A stretch of 64,000 nucleotides of DNA, from positions 62,001-126,000 of the forward strand of contig NZ_JACHJP010000004.1 in assembly GCF_014203715.1 (NCBI RefSeq). The letters run 5' to 3'. The notes beneath the pieces are model-generated. The model worked only from the letters and a program-made list of their open reading frames with translations, was not told the origin of the DNA and searched no databases. This document shows positions 16,960 through 23,723 of this stretch, piece by piece. Source of the stretch: Streptosporangium saharense (GTDB lineage Bacteria > Actinomycetota > Actinomycetes > Streptosporangiales > Streptosporangiaceae). Positions within the stretch are counted from its first letter, which is position 1. Every line of letters starts with the position of its first letter. The position numbers and the translations under genes are program-made.

Positions 16960-17185
16960 ACCCCCGGGGCGCCCTGCGGTCGGCCCTGGCCGGTTCTCCG
17001 ATGCGGCGGGAGCGCCTGGTCCATCCTCAGCACCACGGCGAGAGGGAGGTCCGTGCCGTGGTTTCGGGGTCGTCATGATCCGTCGTGGTCAGCCTCGACG
17101 AATCACCGTGAGGGGGTCAGGTCAGGCGTCGTCCCCGGCCGAACGCGACGGGATGCGGCGGTGCTGAACGCTCGGAACCGGGGAA

Positions 17186-17425
17186 GAACGCTGAACCATC
17201 TCCGCAACTCCGCAACTCCGCAAACAGCCCCTCTACCAGCACAAACGCTTGCGGAGATAGAGACCGGCTGCGGAGTTCTATCTCCGCAACTCCGCACTTC
17301 CTGCGGAGATAGAGGCCGTTTGCGGAGATGGAGTCACTCCAAAATTTTCTATCTCCGCACTCGTTTCCCCAGGTCAGAGGCCCTTTTGCGGAGTTGCGGA
17401 GATGGTTCAGCCCTCTCCACAACAG
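17186..17425. repeat. array module 1 (CTCCGCAA type)
   Basis: First of three homologous noncoding modules. It opens with GAACGCTGAACC, then ATCTCCGCAA and two further CTCCGCAA units in tandem. It continues through conserved CTCTACCAGCACAAACG, several TGCGGAGAT inverted copies, a central hairpin with arms TCTATCTCCGCA and TGCGGAGATAGA, the conserved TTTCCCCAGGTCAGAGGC, then TTGCGGAGTTGCGGAGAT and the closing TTCAGCCCTCTCCACAACAG. Every internal unit has C at the variable position (CTC-C-GCAA). Reading frames across it are repeat-driven and not believable as protein. Confidence 0.9.
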
Positions 17426-17467
17426 CGTCACGACCGAACCTCCCGCCGACCCGCCACACGACCGAAC

Positions 17468-17523
17468 GGCGAGACGGCGAGACGGCGAGACGGCGAGACG
17501 GCGAGACGGCGAGACGGCGAGAC
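17468..17523 (+). repeat. 8-bp tandem repeat GGCGAGAC x 7
   Basis: Seven perfect contiguous copies of GGCGAGAC (56 bp) in the linker between modules 1 and 2. The equivalent linker between modules 2 and 3 lacks it, so it is a local slippage expansion and a possible variable-number locus. Confidence 0.95.
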
Positions 17524-17525
17524 AG

Positions 17526-17772
17526 GACGCTGAAACATTTAGGCATCTCTGCAACCCTGCAAACCGGCCCTCTACCAGCACAAACGTCTGCAGAGATGAA
17601 CCAGGTCAAGGACCATGCATCTCTGCAACCCTGCGCCGAGTGCAGAGATAGCCCGGTCGTGCAGAGATGGACCAGACCGAAGCCTTGTCATCTCTGCACG
17701 TGTTTCCCCAGGTCACAGCCACCTTTGCAGGGTTGCAGAGATACAAAGATGTTTCAGCCCTCCCCACAACAG
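17526..17772. repeat. array module 2 (CTCTGCAA type)
   Basis: Same layout as module 1. It opens GACGCTGAAAC, then ATCTCTGCAACCCTGCAA, CTCTACCAGCACAAACG, inverted TGCAGAGAT copies and a central pair ATCTCTGCA / TGCAGAGAT. It then has TTTCCCCAGGTCACAGCC, TTGCAGGGTTGCAGAGAT and closing TTCAGCCCTCCCCACAACAG. At every internal motif on both strands the variable base is T (A on the other strand), where module 1 has C and module 3 has G. Confidence 0.9.
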
Positions 17773-17822
17773 CCGCACGACCGAACCTCACCGACCCCTC
17801 GCACGGCCGGACGTCGGGAAGA

Positions 17823-18069
17823 GAACGCCGAACCATCTCGGCAAGTCGGCAAGTCGGCAAACAGCCGCTCTACCAGCCAAAACGTCTGCCGAGATAGCAG
17901 AGACCGGCAACCACCTATCTCGGCAAGTCGGCACCCGTTGCCGAGATAGCCCACGTTTGCCGAGATGAGTTCACCCGACAACTTCTATCTCGGCAAGCAT
18001 CGCCCCAGGTCAGAGGCACTTTTGCCGACTTGCCGACTTGCCGAGATAGTTCGGCCCTCCCCACAACAG
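17823..18069. repeat. array module 3 (CTCGGCAA type)
   Basis: Same layout again. It opens GAACGCCGAACC, then ATCTCGGCAAGTCGGCAA plus one more GTCGGCAA, CTCTACCAGCCAAAACG, inverted TGCCGAGAT copies and a central hairpin with arms CTATCTCGGCAA and TTGCCGAGATAG. It then has CGCCCCAGGTCAGAGGCA, a triple TTGCCGACTTGCCGACTTGC ending in CGAGAT, and closing TTCGGCCCTCCCCACAACAG. The variable base is G throughout. Flanking words are conserved with modules 1 and 2. Confidence 0.9.
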
Positions 18070-18169
18070 CAGCAGAGACGGACCCTGTAGACCGGCCCCG
18101 GGCAGTCATCGGGAGAGCGGCTCGGGCAGGAGGAGCTGGGCGGCCCGCAAGCAACGACGGCGCGTGTCC

Positions 18170-18208
18170 CCGGCGCAACGCGCCCAGAAGACGCGCGAAG
18201 CGCCGATC
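18170..18208. repeat. right arm of 39-bp inverted repeat
   Basis: Reverse complement of 16635-16673 with three mismatches (core GCGCCCAGAAGACGCGCGAA). It ends 2 bp before the stop codon of the HAD gene, so the repeat pair encloses exactly the noncoding array region. Confidence 0.8.
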
Positions 18209-18209
18209 T

Positions 18210-18887
18210 CTAGGAAGCTCCGAGAAGGTCATGAATTGTGGTTACCACGTAGTCGGCCCCAGCTTGCTTCAAGCGCTCAACCTTACCTGGCTTATTGGCG
18301 TACCCCACAGCCACTACACCCGTCCGCTTGCATACCTCCATGTCGCTCTCCGAGTCCCCAATCAAAACGCTCTCTGACGGAATAGCACCGAGCCATGCAA
18401 GCGCCTGCTGTACGAGATGAGGGTGAGGTTTCATCAACTCGGGATCGGCATCTGCCCGCGCCGAGATATGGTCCACATCCATCAGGAGATCATGTCGGGT
18501 CAGGTAGGCAGTGACAGCATCAACCGAGTTATTACTCACGATGGTCACCGACCTACCTGCGTGACGCGCCTGGCGGATGAGTTCGACGGCCCCCGGCGTC
18601 GGGCGAGAGGTTTCCGTTGCCTTCATCTCCCACTTTGTCAGCGCTTTCAGAACCGCATGGTTCAGGCCTTTACCGAGTCCCGCGCTGAAACGAAAGACCT
18701 CCATCGGGTCATCCTGCTCTCGTATGCTCAGGGGTAGATCTACCCCTGAGGCAGCGAGTAGTTCGCGGAGTGAGGCGGCCACTTCAGGCGCTGGCAGCCC
18801 GGCAAAGATGTCGCAGATAGGCCCGTCGAAGTCGAGCAGGAGGTGCCGCGCATGCCGTACGGCATGCGCGGCCGTCCGCGCGGTCAT
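18210..18887 (-). CDS. HAD-superfamily phosphatase (phosphoglycolate phosphatase-like)
   Basis: A 225-residue protein from the ATG at 18887, which overlaps the stop of the GntR gene (ATGA). HAD motif I is LLLDFDGPICD, motif II is TIVSNNS, motif III includes the Lys of LMKPHPH, and motif IV is LIGDSESDM. A helical cap lies between motifs I and II. The family removes phosphate from small metabolites or nucleotides. In several actinomycete integrative elements a GntR regulator is paired with a HAD or Nudix hydrolase, and the translational coupling here suggests joint function, possibly making or removing the regulator's ligand (inference). Codon use is less G+C-biased than the host genes. Confidence 0.85.
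   Translation of the reverse strand: MTARTAAHAVRHARHLLLDFDGPICDIFAGLPAPEVAASLRELLAASGVDLPLSIREQDDPMEVFRFSAGLGKGLNHAVLKALTKWEMKATETSRPTPGAVELIRQARHAGRSVTIVSNNSVDAVTAYLTRHDLLMDVDHISARADADPELMKPHPHLVQQALAWLGAIPSESVLIGDSESDMEVCKRTGVVAVGYANKPGKVERLKQAGADYVVTTIHDLLGAS
18845..18872. repeat. perfect 28-bp palindrome inside the HAD gene
   Basis: A perfect inverted repeat centred on GCCGTACGGC with outer arms GCCGCGCAT and ATGCGCGGC, lying about 15-43 bp after the start codon of the HAD gene. It could act as an operator or form an RNA hairpin early in the message. It also contains the octamer CCGTACGG that is over-represented across the window. Confidence 0.6.
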
Positions 18888-19723
18888 GAGACTTCTCGCC
18901 CTACGGTGTTCCATACGTTGTCAAACCATGCCCGGGACTGGCGGACAAACTGACCTGAGGTGGAATCCTCCCCATCGCTCACAGCGAAGTGGAATAGCTC
19001 GGCATCCTTGCCGCCCAAATCGAAAATCGGGATGGGCGCTCCGCCGAGAGCGACCGTGTGCTCTGAGATCGGATAGAAGCCGAAGAATGCCTCTTCAGCG
19101 TTGAGTACGTAGAGCTTGAAGCGTGGCGGTTCTCCGTGGACACGGATCTCTGCCGAGGCTGCCTTAACCAACCCAAGGTCCCGTAGCTCTTGGACAGATT
19201 CCACGATCGCCTGAGCATGCCGAGATGAGATCCGGTCCATGCGCTTACGGATTAGCGGTTCGTCTTCCAAGCTGTCCACACGGCAGGGCAACGACCATGG
19301 GCGTTCCGTATCCGGTACCAGCATGCGAATGGTGATGCTGTCAGGGATCAGCTTTCCCGCTCGGATGCCGTCAAGTGGTTCCTGAATCGCACCGTGCAGA
19401 GTCTCTCCCGAGAATCCCGCGAACTCGATCGTGACATCGGGCTTCTTAAACGCCTGCTCAATGTGCGGACGCAGCCCGACCGGACGCGCAGTGCGTTCGC
19501 GCACGAAAACGCCGCTTCCCTGGCGAGAGACCACCAGGCCTTCATCGCGAAGTTGTCGAATGGCCTGCTGCACGGTCATGCGGGCCACACCGAAGTTCTT
19601 GGCCAATTCTGGGCCGGAAGGAAGCTTCTCCCCGGGAGTGAACTTTCGAGTCAGGATCGCGGCCCTCAATTGATGGGCTACCTGCAAGTACGGCGGGCGC
19701 GGGTCATCCGGATCAAGTTCCAT
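18884..19723 (-). CDS. GntR-family transcriptional regulator of the element
   Basis: A 279-residue protein. Residues 1-75 are a GntR winged helix: YLQVAHQLRAAILTRKFTPGEKLPS, then LAKNFGVARMTVQQAIRQL and GLVVSRQGSGVFV. The C-terminal region (FAGFSGETLHGAIQEPLD and onward) is an effector domain that does not look like standard UTRA. It resembles the C-terminal half of KorSA-type repressors from integrative elements only in general size. It is divergent from the sigma-factor gene, with a 200-bp intergenic region containing inverted repeats that are likely its operators. Downstream it is coupled to the HAD phosphatase. Likely role: control of excision and transfer functions of the element (inference). 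Confidence 0.85.
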   Translation of the reverse strand: MELDPDDPRPPYLQVAHQLRAAILTRKFTPGEKLPSGPELAKNFGVARMTVQQAIRQLRDEGLVVSRQGSGVFVRERTARPVGLRPHIEQAFKKPDVTIEFAGFSGETLHGAIQEPLDGIRAGKLIPDSITIRMLVPDTERPWSLPCRVDSLEDEPLIRKRMDRISSRHAQAIVESVQELRDLGLVKAASAEIRVHGEPPRFKLYVLNAEEAFFGFYPISEHTVALGGAPIPIFDLGGKDAELFHFAVSDGEDSTSGQFVRQSRAWFDNVWNTVGREVS

Positions 19724-19763
19724 ACCGCAAGCCTACTGCCACCTGAACAACATTCCCAGCCAA

Positions 19764-19842
19764 GTTGGCCAAGCGCCTTGACATGGCTAGCCAGGACAGT
19801 CAGCATAGTGCTTGCCCAGCTTGGCCAGCCATGCTGGGCAAG
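19764..19842. promoter_or_regulatory. operator/promoter region between GntR and sigma genes
   Basis: It contains the perfect 10-bp inverted repeat CTTGCCCAGC / GCTGGGCAAG (19811-19820 and 19833-19842, 12-bp loop). TTGGCCAA occurs at 19765 and a second TTGGCCA at 19821, and a -35-like TTGACA stands at 19778-19783 pointing toward the sigma gene. Repeated TTGGCCA words on both sides of the promoter suggest autoregulation by the divergent GntR protein. No clear -10 box is seen. Confidence 0.55.
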
Positions 19843-19921
19843 CGAATGCAAACAGCCGGAGTGCGGCCCAGTCGCCAAACCGTCCGCACCCCGGCACATC
19901 GATCAGTTGGGAGACCTTTCG

Positions 19922-20977
19922 ATGTACGTTCAGAGTACCTTCATGCCCGAAACCGGCCCCGAGATCAGCGATGAGACGCTGGTCAAGGAGTACCTGGCGG
20001 GAGACCGCGAGGCGTTCGCGACGCTCTACCGCCGATACCTCGACAGGGTCACCGGCTACGTGTTCAACAAGACGAGGCAGGAGTTCGCGGCCGACCGCGA
20101 AGACCTGGTTCAGGAGATCTTCACTGAGGCCCTCGCCCTGCTGCCCACCTTCCGCGAGGCCGACTACGACAGCGACCCGTTCCGCCGGTGGCTCTACCAC
20201 GTCCCTGCGGGCAACGTCCTGTTCCAGTACTTCCGGCGCTACTGGTGCGCTCGGCAGGCACACGCGGGGTCGGTGGACGAGAGCGCCCGCTACTTGCGGG
20301 AGGAGACGCGACAGGCCGCCGCCCCCATCATCACGCCCGACGCTGAGCTGCCGCAGACCATTCGCGCCATCCTCGACGCTCTGCCCGCCGACGAGCGGCA
20401 GGCCATCGAACTGCGCTACCTGGAAGGTCTGTCCATTCCGGTCACAGCGCGGATCATGCAGCGAACCGAAGCGCAGATCAACTGGCTGGTCCGCAAGGCG
20501 CTGCGCATGCTCGGCAAGCCGACCCCCGGCCCCGCCGGACCCGTCTCCGCCCGCCCCCGGGGCTCCAACAGCGAGGTTCGGCGTGCCCTGCTGACCTCCG
20601 CCTGCGAACTGCTCACCGAGAAAGGAACCTGCACCGGCCCCGAGATCACCGCTCGTATCGGCCGGGGACCTACCATCATCGCCCACTACTTCGACAGCGT
20701 CGGAGATCTGATCGCTCAGGCAAGGCACCTGCTCAACCCCACCCAGGAAGCCCCCGCGCCCGTGCCGCCGCGCAGGAAGCGCGCCAAGGGTCAGGTCCGG
20801 CTCGACCTGCTCAACGCGGCCCGTGAGCTGTTCACCGAGAAGGGAACCTTCACCGGTCCCGAGGTGGCCCGCCGAGCCGGTGTCGACCCCGCCTGTATCA
20901 ACCACTACTTCGGCGGCATCGCGGGCCTGCGTGCCGAGGCCGAGCGCTCCGGCGAGTCGCTGGCGGTGGCCGCGTGA
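19922..20977 (+). CDS. ECF-like sigma factor fused to two TetR-type helix-turn-helix domains
   Basis: A 351-residue protein. Residues about 17-110 are sigma region 2 (DREAFATLYRRYLDRVTGYV, then DLVQEIFTEALALLPTF). Residues about 150-195 are sigma region 4 (LDALPADERQAIELRYLEGL and a recognition helix ending in LVRKALRML). After a Pro-rich linker come two copies of a TetR_N-like HTH: ALLTSACELLTEKGTCTGPE.. with IIAHYFDSVGDLIAQA, and DLLNAARELFTEKGTFTGPE.. with CINHYFGGIAGLRAEAE. The two copies are clearly duplicates. Sigma factors with appended TetR HTH pairs are not a standard ECF architecture. It overlaps the HNH gene by 4 bp. It probably directs transcription of element genes from a dedicated promoter. 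Confidence 0.8.
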   Translation: MYVQSTFMPETGPEISDETLVKEYLAGDREAFATLYRRYLDRVTGYVFNKTRQEFAADREDLVQEIFTEALALLPTFREADYDSDPFRRWLYHVPAGNVLFQYFRRYWCARQAHAGSVDESARYLREETRQAAAPIITPDAELPQTIRAILDALPADERQAIELRYLEGLSIPVTARIMQRTEAQINWLVRKALRMLGKPTPGPAGPVSARPRGSNSEVRRALLTSACELLTEKGTCTGPEITARIGRGPTIIAHYFDSVGDLIAQARHLLNPTQEAPAPVPPRRKRAKGQVRLDLLNAARELFTEKGTFTGPEVARRAGVDPACINHYFGGIAGLRAEAERSGESLAVAA

Positions 20978-21411
20978 CCAAGCCCAACGCGCGCCGCCGC
21001 CAGCAGCTCCGCCGCCAGCTCGCCGAACGCGACGGAGCCCGCTGTTTCTACTGCGCCCACCGCTTCCGCCACCCCGACCGGGACGCCACCCTCGATCACC
21101 TGGTGCCCGTCTACTACGGCGGAACCTGGGTGCGCGCGAACCTGGTGCTGGCCTGCGAGCCCTGCAACATCGCCAAAGGCCACCAGGCCCCGGCCGAGTT
21201 CCTGCGCTCACGCGGCTTCCGCCCCGGCCTGCGCCACCGCACCACCGCCCTGCTGACCCGCCCCTTGGGTGACCTGCGATGGAGGAGGGGCGGAGGAGCC
21301 ATGGAGGAGGGCGTGGAGGACTCCCCGCGACGGCACCGACCGGGGCCGCTCGGCGTGGCCCTGACCGTGCTTCCCGCACTGCTGCTGCTCGGCTGGACCA
21401 CCCGGCGCTGA
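20974..21411 (+). CDS. HNH endonuclease-domain protein with hydrophobic C-terminus
   Basis: A 145-residue protein starting at GTG inside the sigma stop codon. The HNH fold is clear: CFYCAHRF (first CxxC), DATLDHLVPVYYGGTW (catalytic DH), NLVLACEPCNIAKG (Asn, second CxxC and NxxKG). After residue about 100 the HNH domain ends and a tail follows with a single hydrophobic helix, LGVALTVLPALLLLGW. This is unusual for this family and might be a late extension. HNH proteins of this size nick or cleave DNA; inside an element it may act in DNA processing or defence. It is co-transcribed with the sigma fusion. Confidence 0.8.
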   Translation: MTKPNARRRQQLRRQLAERDGARCFYCAHRFRHPDRDATLDHLVPVYYGGTWVRANLVLACEPCNIAKGHQAPAEFLRSRGFRPGLRHRTTALLTRPLGDLRWRRGGGAMEEGVEDSPRRHRPGPLGVALTVLPALLLLGWTTRR

Positions 21412-21637
21412 AACCCGGCGCCCGATGCGCCCCCTACTCCTGGGGGGCGCACCCGGCGCGTTCGCCCTGTACTCCAGCCCAGTAGCCCCCAGTAGCCCCC
21501 GCACCCGGGCGCCACTCTGCCCGTCCGGTTCTCCCGTGTCCTTCCGCTGCCCGAGAGGTAGCCCCGGAATGTGCCGGCCACAACGGCGCCCGGGGCCGCG
21601 ACCTCACCCAGACCTCACCGAAGGAGGCACACCCGTC

Positions 21638-21853
21638 ATGACCGTCCCCACGACGGAAGCCCCGCTCAACGACCTTGAGCTGTACCGCGTCACCGACGCC
21701 ATGCGACTGCTCAAACTCAGCCGCACCGTCATCTACCAACAGCTACGCGCCGGACGGCTGCGCTCGGTCCACGAGGGCCGCGCCCGACGCATCCCGCCAT
21801 CCGCCATCCGCGACTACATCGCCCTGCTCGAACGAGAGGCACAGGCCGCCTGA
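21638..21853 (+). CDS. excisionase-like MerR/HTH_17 DNA-binding protein
   Basis: A 71-residue protein with AAGGAGG at 21621-21627 ahead of the ATG. It has the helix-turn-helix excisionase pattern LYRVTDAMRLLKLSRTVIYQ then LRAGRLRSVHEGRARRIPPS and a final helix AIRDYIALLE. These small winged-helix proteins (Xis) bend DNA at attachment sites and steer the integrase toward excision. It overlaps the next gene by one base and stands two genes before the integrase, the usual order in actinomycete integrative elements. The 226 bp before it contain no gene that I can support. Confidence 0.88.
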   Translation: MTVPTTEAPLNDLELYRVTDAMRLLKLSRTVIYQQLRAGRLRSVHEGRARRIPPSAIRDYIALLEREAQAA

Positions 21854-22290
21854 TGACCACCACCGACAACGACCGCGACCCGTTCGACTGGCTGACCATC
21901 CCCGACATCCTCACCGACCTCGACATCCCCGAACACGACTGGCGGGAATGGGAGAGCACCGGCCAGGCCCCGTCCGGGGTCATCTTCCCCGACGGGCAGG
22001 TCCGCATCAGCCGCCTGGCCTACGACCGATGGCTGGACCAGCTCCCCGACTACACGGCCCCGCTCACCGACACCGAGACCGCCTACGGCGTGATTCGTCA
22101 CGCGATCCGCCACGCCGGAGACCGGGGCCTGAGCCGTGACGAGGTGTGCGAGCTGTTCTGCGACCATCTCGACACCACCACCATCGACGAGACCCTAAAC
22201 GTGCTCCTCAAGACCGGATGCTGTCTCCCGACGACCATCAACGCCAACGGCCGCACCGTCACCCGCTACCGCTACTGGGGGCCGCGATGA
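21853..22290 (+). CDS. hypothetical protein with possible second HTH, between xis and int
   Basis: A 145-residue acidic protein. The N-terminal half, FDWLTIPDILTDLDIPEHDWREWESTGQAPSG.. then VRISRLAYDRWLDQL, looks like a degenerate excisionase-type helix-turn-helix (helix, turn, Trp-rich helix, short wing). The second half (YGVIRHAIRHAGDRGLSRDEVCELF .. LNVLLKTGCC .. TRYRYWG) resembles a small winged helix. Both ends overlap neighbours (A of TGATG, and ATGA), so it is made together with Xis and integrase. A role in recombination directionality is plausible but not shown. Confidence 0.65.
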   Translation: MTTTDNDRDPFDWLTIPDILTDLDIPEHDWREWESTGQAPSGVIFPDGQVRISRLAYDRWLDQLPDYTAPLTDTETAYGVIRHAIRHAGDRGLSRDEVCELFCDHLDTTTIDETLNVLLKTGCCLPTTINANGRTVTRYRYWGPR

Positions 22291-23486
22291 CCAAACGACG
22301 CAGCCGCGGGGACGGCGGCCTGCACTGGGACGAACGCCGCCAGCGCTGGATCGCCACGGCCAGTCTCGGCTACAGGCCGGACGGCAAGCGCATCACCAAG
22401 CGCGGAAGCGGCAAGACCAAGACCGAGGCGAAAGCCAAGCTCAAGGAAGTACTCCGCGACCACGAGGACGGCCTTGCCGTCGCGCCTGGCAACTACACGG
22501 TGGCCGAAGCTGTGCGGTACTGGCTCGCTCACGGCTTGAAGGGCCGTAGCGCCCGGACGGTGGCGCTGTACACCGACTTCGCCGAACAGCATGTGATTTC
22601 CGCGCTGGGCGCCCAGAGGCTGCGGAAGCTGTCGGTGGAGGACGTCGACAAGTGGTTGGCGGTCAAGGCCGCGACCCTCAGCACGCGCTCGTTGAAGATG
22701 ATCCACGGCATCCTGAACCGGTCGCTGAAGAACGCCATGAAGCGCGACAAGGTGAAGCGCAACGTCGTGGATCTCTGTGAGGTCCCCGAGGGGCGGGAAG
22801 GACGGAAGTCCAAGGCCCTCACGCTGGCCCAGGCCGAAGCCGTTCTCGCCACGGCGGAGGCTTCGTCGGTGCGGATACGCGCCTACATCGTCTTGTCGCT
22901 GCTGACCGGCGCTCGTACTGAGGAACTTCGAGAGCTGGCTTGGCCTTTCCTGGTGGCGTTCGACGAGACGCGCAAGGCGTGGATACCGGTCCCTCAGGCG
23001 GGATGGGAGCACACCGACTTCGCCGTCTACGTGTGGCGATCTGTACGGAAGGGCGGTGACACCAAGACCGAGAAGTCGCGCCGCACCCTCAAGCTCCCCC
23101 AGCGTTGCGTGGACGTGCTGCGGCAGCTTTGGGACGAGAGCGAGGATGACCGGGTGTCCGCTGAGGAGGCCGGGCGGCTGGGCAAAGACCTGGTGTTCTG
23201 CACCAGGAACGGGACTCCGCTCAGCGCGGGGAACGTCCGGCGCGACTTCCGGAAGGTCCTGACGAACGCGGGATTGGTCGCGGAGGAGTGGACGCCGCGC
23301 GAGATGCGGCACAGCTTCGTCTCGCTGCTGTCGGACTCCGGGATGTCCATCGAGAGCATCTCTCGTCTCGTCGGCCATACCAACACGGTGGTGACAGAGA
23401 CGGTCTACCGGCAGCAGATCCGGCCGGTCATGCAAGAGGGGGCGGTCGCGATGGACGACATTTTCAGGGAGGAATCTGAGGCTTAG
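22287..23486 (+). CDS. int: tyrosine site-specific integrase
   Basis: A 399-residue protein; the start is the ATG overlapping the upstream TGA, since the longer frame is His/Pro-rich nonsense. Residues 1-60 are an arm-binding domain (GGLHWDERRQRWIATASLGY). About 65-150 is a SAM-like core-binding domain (TVAEAVRYWLAHGL). The C-terminal catalytic domain has Arg in LLTGARTEELREL, Lys near SRRTLKLP, MRHSFVSLL in place of the usual HxxRH box (the first His is Arg, as in many actinomycete integrases), VGH, and the nucleophile Tyr in ETVYRQQIRP. It is followed by a terminator and then the tRNA-Ala attachment site, so it catalyses integration at that tRNA gene. Confidence 0.95.
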   Translation: MTKRRSRGDGGLHWDERRQRWIATASLGYRPDGKRITKRGSGKTKTEAKAKLKEVLRDHEDGLAVAPGNYTVAEAVRYWLAHGLKGRSARTVALYTDFAEQHVISALGAQRLRKLSVEDVDKWLAVKAATLSTRSLKMIHGILNRSLKNAMKRDKVKRNVVDLCEVPEGREGRKSKALTLAQAEAVLATAEASSVRIRAYIVLSLLTGARTEELRELAWPFLVAFDETRKAWIPVPQAGWEHTDFAVYVWRSVRKGGDTKTEKSRRTLKLPQRCVDVLRQLWDESEDDRVSAEEAGRLGKDLVFCTRNGTPLSAGNVRRDFRKVLTNAGLVAEEWTPREMRHSFVSLLSDSGMSIESISRLVGHTNTVVTETVYRQQIRPVMQEGAVAMDDIFREESEA

Positions 23487-23504
23487 TCGCTCATTTAGTC
23501 ACTC

Positions 23505-23536
23505 ACGCCCCGTTACCTTGACTGGTAACGGGGCGT
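23505..23536 (+). terminator. terminator of the integrase operon
   Basis: Perfect 13-bp stem ACGCCCCGTTACC / GGTAACGGGGCGT with loop TTGACT, followed by TT, 19 bp after the integrase stop codon. A near copy stands at 16038-16069 after the integrase remnant. Confidence 0.85.
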
Positions 23537-23544
23537 TTCCGCAG

Positions 23545-23592
23545 GTGGAGCCTAGGAGATTCGAACTCCTGACATCCTGCTTGCAAAGCAGG
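23545..23592. repeat. attR-like 48-bp direct repeat within tRNA-Ala
   Basis: Identical to 16078-16125. Here the sequence continues into the D arm and 5' acceptor strand, so this copy restores the complete tRNA gene after integration. Confidence 0.88.
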
Positions 23593-23618
23593 CGCTCTGC
23601 CAACTGAGCTAAGGCCCC
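23546..23618 (-). tRNA. tRNA-Ala (anticodon UGC)
   Basis: A 73-nt minus-strand tRNA. The acceptor pair is GGGGCCT / AGGCTCC, followed by U8 A9. The D arm is GCTCAGTTGGCAGAGC. The anticodon arm is CCTGC-TTTGCAA-GCAGG, giving anticodon TGC. The T arm is AGGAG-TTCGAAT-CTCCT, and the discriminator is A. CCA is not encoded, as usual in actinobacteria. The 3' 47 nt come from the integrated element (identical to its left repeat), so the gene is a hybrid of host 5' half and element-supplied 3' half. Confidence 0.96.
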
Positions 23619-23723
23619 CGAGATCAGGTCGCCGATCGGCACGTGTGACCTGCTTCAGGCGTACACGGTAGCAACTGGACGCCCTCCCTCGCCACTTGAC
23701 CCGTGGGCCACGGGTCAAGGAGA

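Larger units (their letters stand above)
16358..17185. other. noncoding stretch left of the repeat array
   Basis: No convincing gene on either strand: open frames here are G+C-driven, lack ribosome binding sites and overlap repeats. The first part holds several CTCCCTGCCTCC words. The left arm of a 39-bp inverted repeat is at 16635-16673. A cluster of GTTAAG/CTTAAC words lies at 16781-16959. The last part before the modules has no recognised structure. Confidence 0.6.
16078..23592. mobile_element. integrative element in tRNA-Ala (actinomycete, tyrosine integrase)
   Basis: Bounded by identical 48-bp direct repeats (16078-16125 and 23545-23592) that are the 3' half of tRNA-Ala; the right copy completes a functional tRNA. 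From left to right it holds an orphan two-repeat CRISPR, a 2-kb noncoding region with inverted repeats and a three-module repeat array, HAD and GntR genes (minus strand), then sigma/TetR fusion, HNH, excisionase-like, hypothetical and integrase genes (plus strand). The integrase lies next to the att site, as usual. I see no Rep, primase or FtsK/Tra gene, so it is not a complete conjugative element of the pSAM2 type. It may be mobilised in trans or be defective. Confidence 0.85.

Noticed and set aside
17053..17949. A 298-codon open frame spanning the module array
   Set aside because: Its translation repeats the DNA modules, it has no ribosome binding site or recognised domain, and other frames of the same DNA are also open; the repeats explain it.
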